From: BMS3Abin12 sp964487445
GTDB lineage: Bacteria; Pseudomonadota; Gammaproteobacteria; 21-64-14
Direction of reading: 5' to 3'
Length of the DNA: 39,414 nt
Assembly (NCBI GenBank): GCA_964487445.1
Contig: CAZAQG010000011.1
Span: 1 to 39,414 of the forward strand
Part shown: one piece after another, positions 25,621-33,799 of the stretch
Layout of the letters: every line of letters begins with the position of its first letter
Numbering within the stretch: position 1 is the stretch's first letter
Made by a program: the position numbers and the translations under genes
Notes under the pieces: model-generated
Database searches by the model: none
The model's input: only the letters and a program-made list of their open reading frames with translations
Told to the model about the DNA's origin: nothing

Positions 25621-25700
25621 ATTCAAGGGGTCAGAATACTTGAAATTTCCAGCGGCAGCTCAGCGTGGTTGGAATTTCAAGTGCTCTGACCCCTTGAATT
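25621..25700. repeat. 80-bp imperfect palindrome with 30-bp arms, plus triple direct repeat
   Basis: Arms at 25621-25650 and 25671-25700 share ATTCAAGGGGTCAGA and ACTTGAAATT, with two mismatches and one indel around a 20-base centre. Directly after, the motif CTTGAATTTCC recurs three times to about 25725. It is AT-rich compared with its surroundings and has no open frame. This looks like a miniature mobile palindrome of the type associated with IS200/REP-type transposases, none of which is present here. Confidence 0.8.
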
Positions 25701-25734
25701 TCCCTTGAATTTCCCTTGAATTTCAATTCCGAAC

Positions 25735-25805
25735 GTCGTCGGCGGGGCGCGCCCCGCCCTACAGGTGGATGCCGTCGCCACGGCGGGGGAAGGTCCGCCC
25801 TACAG
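25735..25805. repeat. Two REP-like palindromes at the 3' end of the glycosylase gene
   Basis: A right-hand unit (GTCGTCGGCGGGGCGCGCCC...CTACAGG) lies at 25735-25765 and a degenerate one at about 25773-25805. The second supplies the stop codon of the minus-strand glycosylase gene (TAG at 25802-25800, from the CCTA of the repeat). Confidence 0.75.
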
Positions 25806-26513
25806 TCGGCTGCAACGCCCGGGATTTCCGGGCCGGTCGACCGGCGCCGCTGGAGACGGGCAGGTACGCCGTAGCGCGCATTCGCCGCAGCGCGGGCGGG
25901 GACGGCACTTATCCTTGCCGTGGATTACGAGCAGCGCGTGGTATTCGTTGAACAACGGCGCATCCGCACCCAACGCCCGTTCCAAGCCCGCGCGCAGGGT
26001 CTCGTAGGGTTCCCGACCCTCGATCAGTCCGAGCCGGGCGAAGATGCGCCGCGTGTAGGCGTCGATGACAAACACCGGGCGCCGGAACGCGTAGAGCAGG
26101 ATGTCGTCGGCGGTCTCCGGTCCGACGCCGTGCACGGCGAGGAGCGCCTCGCGCAGTCGCGCGGTCGACCGGCGCGAGAGTTTGCGCAGGCCCCCCGCTT
26201 CCCGATACCAAAGACAGAAACTCTGCAGACGCCGCGCCTTGACGTTGAAATACCCGGACGGACGAATCCACTGCGCCAGCCGCGGCAGCGGCGCCTCTGC
26301 GATCGCGCGGGGATCGAGCGCGTGCTGCGCCTTGAGATTGGCGATCGCCTGCTCGACGTTGCTCCAGGCGGTGTTCTGGGTCAGGACGGCGCCGACCATG
26401 ATCTCGAAGGGTGTATCGCCCGGCCACCAGTCCTGCGGCCCGTAAGCCCGATAGAGGGTGCGATAAGCGGCGCGCAGGCGTCGAATCGGCAATCGGAGGG
26501 AGAGATCGTCCAT
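25800..26513 (-). CDS. Endonuclease III-related DNA glycosylase (COG2231/MagIII-like)
   Basis: 237 residues of the HhH-GPD superfamily. The start region (TPFEIMVGAVLTQNTAWSNV) is the common endonuclease III signature. The helix-hairpin-helix is VHGVGPETADDILLYAF followed by the catalytic Asp in VFVIDAYTRRIF. Nth has a catalytic Lys in GVGRKTA; here that place is Glu (GVGPETA), so a monofunctional glycosylase without lyase activity is expected, as in the MagIII group. Four cysteines, C-x5-C-x2-C-x5-C, form the iron-sulfur site. Its C-terminal tail ends inside a REP element and may have been altered by it. Confidence 0.9.
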   Translation of the reverse strand: MDDLSLRLPIRRLRAAYRTLYRAYGPQDWWPGDTPFEIMVGAVLTQNTAWSNVEQAIANLKAQHALDPRAIAEAPLPRLAQWIRPSGYFNVKARRLQSFCLWYREAGGLRKLSRRSTARLREALLAVHGVGPETADDILLYAFRRPVFVIDAYTRRIFARLGLIEGREPYETLRAGLERALGADAPLFNEYHALLVIHGKDKCRPRPRCGECALRRTCPSPAAPVDRPGNPGRCSRL

Positions 26514-26567
26514 AGCGATCCGGGCCTTCGCGTCGCGACCTCGGGACCGGCCCCGGCGGTTGCCGGC

Positions 26568-27506
26568 CTACTTCGGGGCGCGTCGGCGCCTTCCGGGCGC
26601 CCCGGACCCGGAAGGGGTTTTGGAAGCGGCTTTGGACACCGATTCGGAAGCGGGCCGGGAGGCCTTGCGGGAATCGGCCCGGCGCTCCGCCCGGGAAGCG
26701 GCCCCGGACGCCCCCAGGCCGGCCGCTTGGCGCAACGCCTGCAGCTCCGCCGGTGTACTCTCGCGCCAGCGTCCGGCGGGCAATCCCCGTGGAAGCGCCA
26801 GCGGGCCGAAGCGCACCCGAATCAGGCGGCTCACCGGGAACCCCTGCGATTCCCAGAGTCGCCGCACGAGACGCCGGCGACCCTCGCGGACCACCACGTG
26901 GTACCAATGGTTGGTCCCGCGTGCGCCGCCCTCGGCGATCCCCTCGAAGCGCGCCGGACCGTCGTCGAGGTCCACGCCGCGCAGCAGTCGCTCGAGCACC
27001 AGCGCGTCGGGGTCGCCGAGGATGCGCACGGCGTACTCCCGATCCAGCCCCGTGGAGGGATGCATGAGGCGGTGGGCCAACTCCCCGTCGGTGGTGAAGA
27101 GCATCAGCCCGAGGGTGTTGAAGTCCAATCGCCCGACCACGATCCAGCGCCCGCTACGCACCTGCGGCAGGGTCCGGAACACCGTGGGGCGTCCCTCGGG
27201 GTCGCGACGGGTGGTCACCTCCCCCACCGGCTTGTGGTAGATCAGGACCCGGGCCGGCTCGGCCGCCGAGGCGGCGACGTCCACCGGACGCCCGTCGAGC
27301 AGGATCACGTCCGCGGCTCGGGCGCGGTCGCCGATCCGGGCGCTGCGCCCGTTGACCTGTACTCGGCCCGCCTCGATCCAGCGCTCGATCTCGCGGCGCG
27401 ACCCGAATCCGGCCCGCGCCAGGATCTTCTGCAGCTTTTCAGCCGGCACCGGCGCGACCCGTCGCCCCTGCGCCGGACCGCCGCGGTTGATCCGTCGCCC
27501 GCTCAC
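26568..27506 (-). CDS. rluB: 23S rRNA pseudouridine synthase RluB
   Basis: 312 residues from GTG 27506, overlapping the scpB stop by two bases (GTGA). An S4 RNA-binding domain (EKLQKILARAGFGSRREIER) precedes the RsuA-type catalytic domain: VGRLDFNTLGLMLFTTDGEL contains the catalytic aspartate. YHVVVREGRRRLVRRLWESQ and SRLIRVRFGPLALPRGL follow. RluB modifies U2605 of 23S rRNA. A basic, Ser/Ala/Lys-rich tail of about 45 residues, common in high-GC relatives, follows the fold. Next to scpAB, its typical place. Confidence 0.95.
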   Translation of the reverse strand: MSGRRINRGGPAQGRRVAPVPAEKLQKILARAGFGSRREIERWIEAGRVQVNGRSARIGDRARAADVILLDGRPVDVAASAAEPARVLIYHKPVGEVTTRRDPEGRPTVFRTLPQVRSGRWIVVGRLDFNTLGLMLFTTDGELAHRLMHPSTGLDREYAVRILGDPDALVLERLLRGVDLDDGPARFEGIAEGGARGTNHWYHVVVREGRRRLVRRLWESQGFPVSRLIRVRFGPLALPRGLPAGRWRESTPAELQALRQAAGLGASGAASRAERRADSRKASRPASESVSKAASKTPSGSGAPGRRRRAPK

Positions 27507-28279
27507 CCCCGGTCCGCCTCGGCGAGCGCGGGGGCCGGGACGTCCGAGGACTCCTCTCCGGCCTCGTCCCCCGCGTCGTTCAGGGGGTCGTGCCCGGGGG
27601 CGGCCCCGGACTCATTTTTGGACTCACCCTCGGGGGACCCACCCTCGGGTGGTTCATCTCCATGGGACTCGCCGCGCGCTGCTGCGACGCCGTCCGCTGC
27701 ATCGCCCCCCGGATCCGGTGCACCTTCCAGCGGCAGCTCGACGTTGATCTGCAAGAGGTCGCGCAGTTCGGAAAGCGTGGGTAGTTCGTCCAGCCCCTTG
27801 AGGTTGAAGTCGTCGAGAAAGCGCCGCGTGGTCCCGTACATCGCCGGGCGGCCTGGGACCTCGCGATGCCCCACGATGCGGATCCATTCCCGCTCCTGCA
27901 GGGTCTTGGTGATCGAGGAACTCACCCCCACCCCGCGGATGTCCTCGATCTCGCCGCGGGTGATCGGCTGGCGGTAGGCGATCAACGCCAAGGTCTCGAG
28001 CAGGGCGCGCGAATAGCGCGGCGGGCGTTCCTCCCAGAGCCGCGAGACCCGCTCGGCGAACTCGCGCCGGACCTGGAAGCGGAATCCCCCGGCGACTTCG
28101 ACCAGTTCGATCGCCCGTTGCGCGCAATCCCCGCGCAAGGCCTCCAGCGCCGCGTGCACCTCGTCGCGGGTGGGACGCTCCGCGTCGGCGAACAGCGCCA
28201 ACAGTCGGTCCGCGCCGAGCGGCTGATCGGCCGCGAGCAACGCGGCCTCGAGAATGCGGCTAAGCAACCGTGGTTCCAC
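27503..28279 (-). CDS. scpB: Segregation and condensation protein B
   Basis: 258 residues from GTG 28279; the first 20 bases overlap the end of scpA. Two winged-helix domains: residues about 5-90, and about 90-170 with the highly conserved RALLETLALIAYRQPITRGE and IEDIRGV, and the TTRRFLDDFNLKGLDELP motif. ScpB joins ScpA and Smc in chromosome condensation. A long acidic, low-complexity C-terminal tail (from about residue 195, rich in Gly, Glu, Asp) is not part of the core fold. Confidence 0.96.
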   Translation of the reverse strand: MEPRLLSRILEAALLAADQPLGADRLLALFADAERPTRDEVHAALEALRGDCAQRAIELVEVAGGFRFQVRREFAERVSRLWEERPPRYSRALLETLALIAYRQPITRGEIEDIRGVGVSSSITKTLQEREWIRIVGHREVPGRPAMYGTTRRFLDDFNLKGLDELPTLSELRDLLQINVELPLEGAPDPGGDAADGVAAARGESHGDEPPEGGSPEGESKNESGAAPGHDPLNDAGDEAGEESSDVPAPALAEADRG

Positions 28280-29156
28280 CGCTCGATGCCCCGTCTTCGG
28301 CGAGCGCGCGCCTTTCGGCGCCCGCCGCCTTCACGTGTATGGGACCGAAGGGTTCGGCCTGCACCAGTTCCAGCAGCGACTCGCGGATCAACTCCAGCAC
28401 CGCGAGCAGCGTCACCACCACACCCATGCGTCCCTCGCGCTCGTCGAACAGTCGCGTGAACTCCACGAACCCGCCCGTCTGCACACCGGCCAGAACCTGC
28501 GACATGCGCTCGCGCACCGACAGCGCCTCGCGCTCCACGCGGTGATGGGTGAACCTCTCCGCGCGCGAGAGCACTTCCTGGAAGGCCGCCAGGAGTTCCT
28601 GGAGCGAGACCTTCGGCAACGGCCGCGGACGCGCCACTTCCGGGACCTGCGCGCGCGCCGGGTGGATGTCGCGCCCGACGCGCGGCAGGGCATCGAGTTC
28701 CTGCGCCGCCTGCTTGAAGCGTTCGTATTCCTGGAGCCTGCGCACCAGTTCCGCGCGCGGGTCCTCTTCTTCCTCGGTCTCCACGGGGCGCGGCAGCAGC
28801 AGTCGCGACTTGATCTCCGTCAGTATGGCCGCCATCACCAGATACTCGGCCGCGAGATCCAGGCGCAGTTCCTTCATCAGTTCCACGTACTGCACGTACT
28901 GGCGCGTGATCTCCGCGACCGGGATGTCGAGGACGTCCAGGTTCTGGCGCCGGATCAGGTACAGCAGCAGATCCAGGGGGCCTTCGAAGGCCTCCAGGAA
29001 CACCTCCAGCGCGTGGGGCGGGATGTAGAGATCCTGCGGGAAGGCGGTAACCGGCTCGCCACGCACCACCGCCAGGGGCGGTTCCCCCTGCACCGGCCCG
29101 GGGGGCGGAGGCGGCGCAAGATCCCCGGGATTGCGCTCCGATGCGACTTCGCTCAC
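28260..29156 (-). CDS. scpA: Segregation and condensation protein A
   Basis: 298 residues from GTG 29156, which overlaps the trpS stop (GTGA). An in-frame extension further upstream covers trpS and is not used. The kleisin N-terminus is clear (FEGPLDLLLYLIRRQNLDVL, then DIPVAEITRQYVQYVELMKE), as is the AAEYLVMAAILTEIKSRLLL segment; the C-terminal winged helix includes VVTLLAVLELIRESLLELVQ. The first 40 residues are Pro-rich and variable. ScpA bridges the Smc heads. Confidence 0.96.
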   Translation of the reverse strand: MSEVASERNPGDLAPPPPPGPVQGEPPLAVVRGEPVTAFPQDLYIPPHALEVFLEAFEGPLDLLLYLIRRQNLDVLDIPVAEITRQYVQYVELMKELRLDLAAEYLVMAAILTEIKSRLLLPRPVETEEEEDPRAELVRRLQEYERFKQAAQELDALPRVGRDIHPARAQVPEVARPRPLPKVSLQELLAAFQEVLSRAERFTHHRVEREALSVRERMSQVLAGVQTGGFVEFTRLFDEREGRMGVVVTLLAVLELIRESLLELVQAEPFGPIHVKAAGAERRALAEDGASSGGTTVA

Positions 29157-30370
29157 CGGTACACCAGTCCCATGGCTTCGCGCACCTCCTCGAGCGTCTG
29201 CCGGGCGACGTCGCGGGCCGACTCGGTCCCCTCGGCGATAATACCACGGACCAGGCCGGGGTCGTCCTGAAAGGGCTTGGCCCGCTCGCGAAAGCCCTTG
29301 ACCTCGGCGACCACGGCGTCGATCACCGGCTGCTTGCAGTCGAGGCAGCCGATCGCCGCGGAGCGGCAGCCGTGGCGCACCCACTCGCGGATCTTGTCGT
29401 CGGAATAGACTTCGTGGAAACGCCAGACCGGGCATTTGTCCGGATCGCCCGGATCCGTGCGACGCACGCGCGCCGGGTCCGTGGGCATGGTGCGGATGCG
29501 CTGCGCGACCGTCTCGGGATCATCGCGCAGGCCGATGGTGTTGTGATACGACTTGGACATCTTCCGCCCGTCCAGGCCCGGCACGCGCGCGGCCGGCGTG
29601 AGCAGCGCCCGGGGTTCCGGAAGCAGGATCCGGGAGCGGCCCTCGAGATAGCCGTAGAGGCGTTCCCGGTCGCCGAGCGTCAGGTTCTGCCGGGCCTCCA
29701 GCAGCGCCCGCGCCTCCTCCAGGGCCTGCCGGTCGCCCCGCTCCTGGAAGCGACGGCGCAGTTCGCGGTAGAGGCGGGCGTTCTTCTTGCCGAGGGTGCG
29801 TATCGCCGCCTCGGCCTTCTCCTCGAAACCCGGCTCCCGCCCGTAGAGGTGGTTGAAACGCCGCGCGAGTTCGCGCGACATCTCCACGTGCGGGACCTGA
29901 TCCTCGCCCACCGGCACCAGGTTCGCCTTGTAGGCGAGGATGTCCGCCGTCTGCAGCACCGGGTAGCCGAGGAACCCGTAGGTCGCGAGATCCTTCTCTT
30001 TCAGGCGTTCCTGCTGATCCTTGTAGGTGGGCATGCGCTCCAGCCAGCCGAGCGGCGTGATCATCGACAGCAGCAGATGCAGTTCGGAGTGCTCCGCGAT
30101 CCGCGACTGGATGAACAACCGCGCGGCCTTGGGATCGACGCCCGCCGCCAGCCAGTCGACGACCATCTCCCAGACGCTCTCGCGGATCACGTCGGGCTCT
30201 TCGTACTGGGTGGTCAGCGCGTGCAGGTCGGCGACGAAGAAAAAGCACTCGTACCGGTTCTGCAAATGCACCCAGTTCTTGAGCACGCCGTGGTAGTGCC
30301 CCAGGTGCAGGCGCCCGGTCGGCCGCATGCCGGACAACACGCGCGGATCGGTTGTGGGTACCGAATTCAC
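29153..30370 (-). CDS. trpS: Tryptophanyl-tRNA synthetase
   Basis: 405 residues from GTG 30370. Class I signatures are HLGH (22-25, in GRLHLGHYHGVLKNW) and KMSKS (270-274). It is longer than the 330-residue E. coli form because of an insertion of about 60 residues (182-245) between the active-site halves, a known variant in some proteobacteria. It charges tRNA-Trp. It leads the trpS-scpA-scpB-rluB run. Confidence 0.97.
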   Translation of the reverse strand: MNSVPTTDPRVLSGMRPTGRLHLGHYHGVLKNWVHLQNRYECFFFVADLHALTTQYEEPDVIRESVWEMVVDWLAAGVDPKAARLFIQSRIAEHSELHLLLSMITPLGWLERMPTYKDQQERLKEKDLATYGFLGYPVLQTADILAYKANLVPVGEDQVPHVEMSRELARRFNHLYGREPGFEEKAEAAIRTLGKKNARLYRELRRRFQERGDRQALEEARALLEARQNLTLGDRERLYGYLEGRSRILLPEPRALLTPAARVPGLDGRKMSKSYHNTIGLRDDPETVAQRIRTMPTDPARVRRTDPGDPDKCPVWRFHEVYSDDKIREWVRHGCRSAAIGCLDCKQPVIDAVVAEVKGFRERAKPFQDDPGLVRGIIAEGTESARDVARQTLEEVREAMGLVYR

Positions 30371-30380
30371 GGACGCCCGC

Positions 30381-31037
30381 CTACAGTCCGGTGGTCAGGT
30401 AGATGATGTGCTCGAACCAGCCGATCGGCGGCACGATCAGGTAGGCCAGACCGCCGGTCATGAGCAACACCAACAGGATCGCAAAGCCATAGGGCTCGAT
30501 GCGACTCACCTTCCAGGCGAGCGGCCCGGGCAGCAGGCCGACCAGCACGCGACCGCCGTCGAGCGGCGGGAGCGGCAGCAGATTGAGCACCATCAGGACC
30601 AGATTGAAGGTAATGCCGACCTTGCCCATGAGCACTATGGGCAGGGCGAGGCCGCCGATGCCGGGGGCGAGCACGAGCCCCAGCTTCGCCACCAGCGCCC
30701 ACAGCAACGCCATCACCAGATTGGCGCCCGGCCCGGCCGCCGCCACCAACGCCATGTCGCGCCTGGGGTTGCGCAGGTTCTGCCAAGTCACGGGCACCGG
30801 CTTCGCCCAGCCGAACAGGAACGGCGCGTGCATGATCAGCAGCAGCGCCGGGATCAGCAACGTGCCGAGCGGGTCGATGTGCTTGATCGGATTGAGGGTA
30901 AGCCGGCCGAGCATCATGGCGGTTGGGTCGCCGAGACGGCGCGCCACCCAGCCGTGGGCCACCTCGTGCACCGTGACGGCGAACAGCAATGGCAGCGCAA
31001 GGACAGCGACGGTCTGAACGAGGGTCATTCCAGGCAT
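30381..31037 (-). CDS. Site-2 protease family (M50) membrane metalloprotease
   Basis: 218 residues, almost entirely hydrophobic, with five to six membrane segments. Zinc ligands are HEVAH (24-28) and the aspartate of LDGG (159-162, in NLLPLPPLDGGRV). There is no PDZ or CBS domain, so this is the compact group often encoded by trpS and scpA. The family cleaves membrane-bound substrates. On the minus strand a TATACT lies only seven bases before ATG 31037, which would give a leaderless transcript; ATG 31028 is an alternative start. The natural substrate is unknown. Confidence 0.92.
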   Translation of the reverse strand: MPGMTLVQTVAVLALPLLFAVTVHEVAHGWVARRLGDPTAMMLGRLTLNPIKHIDPLGTLLIPALLLIMHAPFLFGWAKPVPVTWQNLRNPRRDMALVAAAGPGANLVMALLWALVAKLGLVLAPGIGGLALPIVLMGKVGITFNLVLMVLNLLPLPPLDGGRVLVGLLPGPLAWKVSRIEPYGFAILLVLLMTGGLAYLIVPPIGWFEHIIYLTTGL

Positions 31038-31088
31038 TCGAGCGAGTATAGCGGGTTTGCGCTACGCAGCATAAGTCTTGACAGCGCC

Positions 31089-31712
31089 TCAGCCCTTCAG
31101 GAAATCGACGGCGCCCCTGCCTTGCCGGCGCAGCACCGGGACCTCCTCCACCCATTCCAGGACGGTGGTCGGCTCCAGCCCCCCGGGTCCTCCGTCGAGC
31201 ACCGCGTCGATCTGATGCTCGAGGCGGTTGCGGATCTCCTCGGGGTCCGTGAGCGGGCGATCCTCCCCGGGGAGGATGAGCGAGGTACTCATCAGCGGCT
31301 CGCCGAGTTCCGCCAGGAGCGTTTGCGCGATCGCCCCCTCGGGCACCCGGATCCCGATCGTCTTGCGCTTGGGATTCTGCAGGCGTCGCGGGACCTCCCG
31401 CGTGGCAGACAGCACGAAGGTATACGGGCCCGGGGTGTGGCTGCGGATCAGGCGGTAGGCCGAATCCCCGAGACGCGCATAGACGGAGATTTCGGAGAGA
31501 TCGCGGCATACCAGGGTGAACTCGTGCTTCGCATCGAGCCGTCGGATGCGCACGATGCGGTTCAAGGCATCCTTGTCGCCGATACGGCAACCGAGGGCAT
31601 AACAGGAGTCCGTGGGATAGGCGATGACCCCACCGGCGCGCACGATGTCGACGCTGCGGCGGATCAGCCGCAACTGCGGATTCTGCGGGTGAATCTGGAA
31701 GAATTGGCTCAT
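31089..31712 (-). CDS. yciO: YciO-type Sua5/YrdC family protein
   Basis: 207 residues (E. coli YciO 206). The start at 31712 gives MSQFFQIHPQNPQLRLIRRS, matching YciO; the upstream extension has no homology. Family motifs are GGVIAYPTDSCYALGCRIGD, FTLVCRDLSEIS, GPYTFVLSATREVPRRL and KRKTIGIRVP. YrdC-fold proteins bind double-stranded RNA and make threonylcarbamoyl-AMP for tRNA modification; YciO is the paralogous branch whose role is less clear. Neighbouring trpS, M50 protease and yciB are its usual company. Confidence 0.95.
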   Translation of the reverse strand: MSQFFQIHPQNPQLRLIRRSVDIVRAGGVIAYPTDSCYALGCRIGDKDALNRIVRIRRLDAKHEFTLVCRDLSEISVYARLGDSAYRLIRSHTPGPYTFVLSATREVPRRLQNPKRKTIGIRVPEGAIAQTLLAELGEPLMSTSLILPGEDRPLTDPEEIRNRLEHQIDAVLDGGPGGLEPTTVLEWVEEVPVLRRQGRGAVDFLKG

Positions 31713-31806
31713 CGGCCCCGACCGTCCGGAGGAACACCACCCGCGCCGGCTCCGGACCCCCGGGTCCCCCGGTCCCCGCCCCTCCCGCCCCCCCGCCGAC
31801 TTCCGG

Positions 31807-31812
31807 TAGAAT
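31807..31812 (+). promoter_or_regulatory. Possible -10 box for the plus-strand run 31843-33766
   Basis: GGTAGAATAGG contains TAGAAT about 30 bases before the first ATG, in the short divergent gap after yciO. The -35 is not recognisable. Confidence 0.3.
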
Positions 31813-31842
31813 AGGCGGCTCCGGCAACCGGGCGAGTGTATC

Positions 31843-32604
31843 ATGCGATTGCCACCGGCCGACATTCACGTGCTCGCCGACGCGCTGCGTGACGCCGTTG
31901 CGGACGTGGTGGAGGCCTATGAGGCCGACGCACCGAGCACCGCCGGCGAGGTCGCGCCGGACCTCCTGGCGGAGGCGGTCGGGCAGTTGATCGAGGTGTT
32001 CAAGCGCATCGATGCCGACCAGTCGGCGGAAACGGAGTCGGACGGCGGCGTGCGCAGCGCGACTCCCGACGACGTCACGCAGCTGGGCGACTACGGCCTC
32101 GGCCTGCTCGACGAACTGGCGGCATGGGCGGCGCGCCTGGGCCTGGAGGGGCGCCGACAAGAACTGGAGGTGCTCGCCCTGCCCCTGGCGCTCTGGCTGG
32201 CGCGGCGCGGCGGCGAACTGCGCGGTCTGGAGTCGGTGGTGAATGCAGCGACCGCGGTTGCGAACCGCACGCACGAGCCGCGCGAACTGGAAGAGCTGTA
32301 TGCGGCGACCAGGGAAGTGATGGAGGCCGCCGCCCTGACCATCCGCCAGGACCTGGAAAGAGACGATCCCGGACGTCCCTGGCGGGTGCTCAACCTGAAC
32401 CGCGCGATCGTCGCCGTCCGCACGCACAATCCGCGGGTCATGGAGGAGGCGTTCGAGACCCTGGTGCAGAACCTGCCGGAGGATGCCCCGGCGTTCTTCC
32501 GCGAAGGGATGGGTCGGATGGAGGCACAGAATCCCCCCCCGCGGGTGCGTGAAGTGATGGAGCGGTACTATCGGAAATGGTGCCTGCAGCACACGCTGCA
32601 CTGA
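31843..32604 (+). CDS. Unrecognised helical protein upstream of yciB
   Basis: 253 residues; I do not recognise a named family. The sequence is predicted almost all alpha-helical and acidic. Features include an N-terminal amphipathic helix (LADALRDAVADVVEAYEADA), a central LGLLDELAAWAARLGLEG, and a C-terminal NPRVMEEAFETLVQNLPEDA and FFREGMGRMEAQN, which resembles the tail of small helical regulators. There is no signal peptide and no clear metal or catalytic motif. It ends 24 bases before yciB and probably shares its transcript. Codon use looks native. A conserved protein of unknown function is the honest call. Confidence 0.75.
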   Translation: MRLPPADIHVLADALRDAVADVVEAYEADAPSTAGEVAPDLLAEAVGQLIEVFKRIDADQSAETESDGGVRSATPDDVTQLGDYGLGLLDELAAWAARLGLEGRRQELEVLALPLALWLARRGGELRGLESVVNAATAVANRTHEPRELEELYAATREVMEAAALTIRQDLERDDPGRPWRVLNLNRAIVAVRTHNPRVMEEAFETLVQNLPEDAPAFFREGMGRMEAQNPPPRVREVMERYYRKWCLQHTLH

Positions 32605-32628
32605 TTCCTGGAAAGGTGACGATCGATC

Positions 32629-33183
32629 ATGAAGATGTTCCTCGACTTCCTGCCCATCCTGCTCTTCTTCGGGGCCTACAAATGGGCGGGTATGTACGTG
32701 GCCACCGCCGTGGCCATCGTCGCCACCTTCGCCCAGGTGAGCTTCATATGGTTCCGTCACCGGCGCGTCGAGAAGATGCAGCTCGTGACCCTGGGCGTCA
32801 TCGTGTTCTTCGGCGGCGCGACGCTGCTCCTGCATGATCCCACTTATATCAAATGGAAGCCCACCGTGATCGACTGGCTGTTCGCCGCCGCCTTCCTCGG
32901 CAGCCGCGCGCTGACCGGAAAGAGTCTCGTCGAACACACCATGGGCCATGCGCTCACCCTCCCGACGCCGGTCTGGTCGCGGCTGAACTTCGCATGGGTC
33001 CTGTTCATGGCCGTCATGGGCACGCTGAACCTGTTCGTGGCCTATCGCTTTTCCACCGACGTCTGGGTCGACTTCAAGCTTTTCGGATCCCTCGGGCTGA
33101 CGCTGGTGTTCGTATTCCTGCAGGCCCTGTACCTCGCGCGCCACGTGCAACAACCCGCCGAGGAACCCGGGGAGAGCGGCTGA
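32629..33183 (+). CDS. yciB: Inner-membrane spanning protein YciB (septation protein A family)
   Basis: 184 residues with about five membrane segments. Family signatures are MKMFLDFLPILLFFGAYKWA and the conserved KWKPTVIDWLFAAAFL, followed by the LNFAWVLFMAVMGTLNLFVA region. YciB affects cell envelope and septum formation in enterobacteria. The stop overlaps the yciI start (TGATG). AAAGGTGACG upstream of the ATG is the probable ribosome site. Confidence 0.96.
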   Translation: MKMFLDFLPILLFFGAYKWAGMYVATAVAIVATFAQVSFIWFRHRRVEKMQLVTLGVIVFFGGATLLLHDPTYIKWKPTVIDWLFAAAFLGSRALTGKSLVEHTMGHALTLPTPVWSRLNFAWVLFMAVMGTLNLFVAYRFSTDVWVDFKLFGSLGLTLVFVFLQALYLARHVQQPAEEPGESG

Positions 33184-33482
33184 TGCTCTACGCGATCCTC
33201 GGCGAGGACGCCGCAGACAGCCTCGGGGCGCGGCGAGGCGCACGCGCCGCGCACCTCGCGCGGCTCGAGGCCCTGCGCGAGGCCGGACGGCTGGTGCTGG
33301 CCGGCCCGCATCCGGCCATCGACGGCGAGGACCCGGGGCCCGCCGGATTCTCCGGCAGCCTGATCGTGGCCGAGTTCGAATCGCTCCAGGAGTGCCGTAC
33401 CTGGGCCGACGAGGACCCCTACGTCGCGGCCGGCGTCTACGCCCGGGTGGACGTCAAACCCTTTCTGAAGGTGCTGCCGTGA
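33183..33482 (+). CDS. yciI: YciI family protein
   Basis: 99 residues of the YCII ferredoxin-like fold: MLYAILGEDAADSLGARRGA, then the His in RAAHLARLEALREAGRLVLA and GPHPAID, ending WADEDPYVAAGVYARVDVKPF. The His and Asp are the residues conserved in the active-site-like pocket. No reaction is established for most of the family. It sits between yciB and bolA with overlapping stops and starts on both sides, so translation is coupled. Confidence 0.96.
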   Translation: MLYAILGEDAADSLGARRGARAAHLARLEALREAGRLVLAGPHPAIDGEDPGPAGFSGSLIVAEFESLQECRTWADEDPYVAAGVYARVDVKPFLKVLP

Positions 33483-33766
33483 CCGATCCCTCGAACCGCG
33501 TGGAACGGCTGCGCGGGCGCATCGGCGCCGCGCTCGCCCCCGTGGAGTTGGAGATCGTCGACGACAGCGCCCGGCACGCAGGCCACGAGGGCGCCGAATC
33601 CGGCGGCGGGCACTTCAACCTGCGCATCGTTTCGAAGGCGTTCGAAGGCAAGAGTCCGGTAGAGCGCCACCGCCTGGTCTACGAGGCGCTCGGCGACGCC
33701 ATGCACCGCGACGTGCACGCACTGAGCATCCGCGCCTACACGCCGGAAGAGGCGGCGCACGAGTAG
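33479..33766 (+). CDS. bolA: BolA family protein
   Basis: 95 residues from GTG 33479 (GTGA overlap with yciI). The BolA core is plain: LAPVELEIVDDSARHAGHEG and GGHFNLRIVSKAFEGKSPVE, then RHRLVYEALGDAM. The His in ARHAGH and in the C-terminal helix are the residues that bind a shared iron-sulfur cluster with monothiol glutaredoxins. The yciB-yciI-bolA order is common. It converges with the kinase gene downstream; no terminator hairpin with a T-run is visible in the 33-base gap. Confidence 0.95.
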   Translation: MTDPSNRVERLRGRIGAALAPVELEIVDDSARHAGHEGAESGGGHFNLRIVSKAFEGKSPVERHRLVYEALGDAMHRDVHALSIRAYTPEEAAHE

Positions 33767-33799
33767 GCACGGCGCCCACGATCCGCGGGCGATCCCCGA

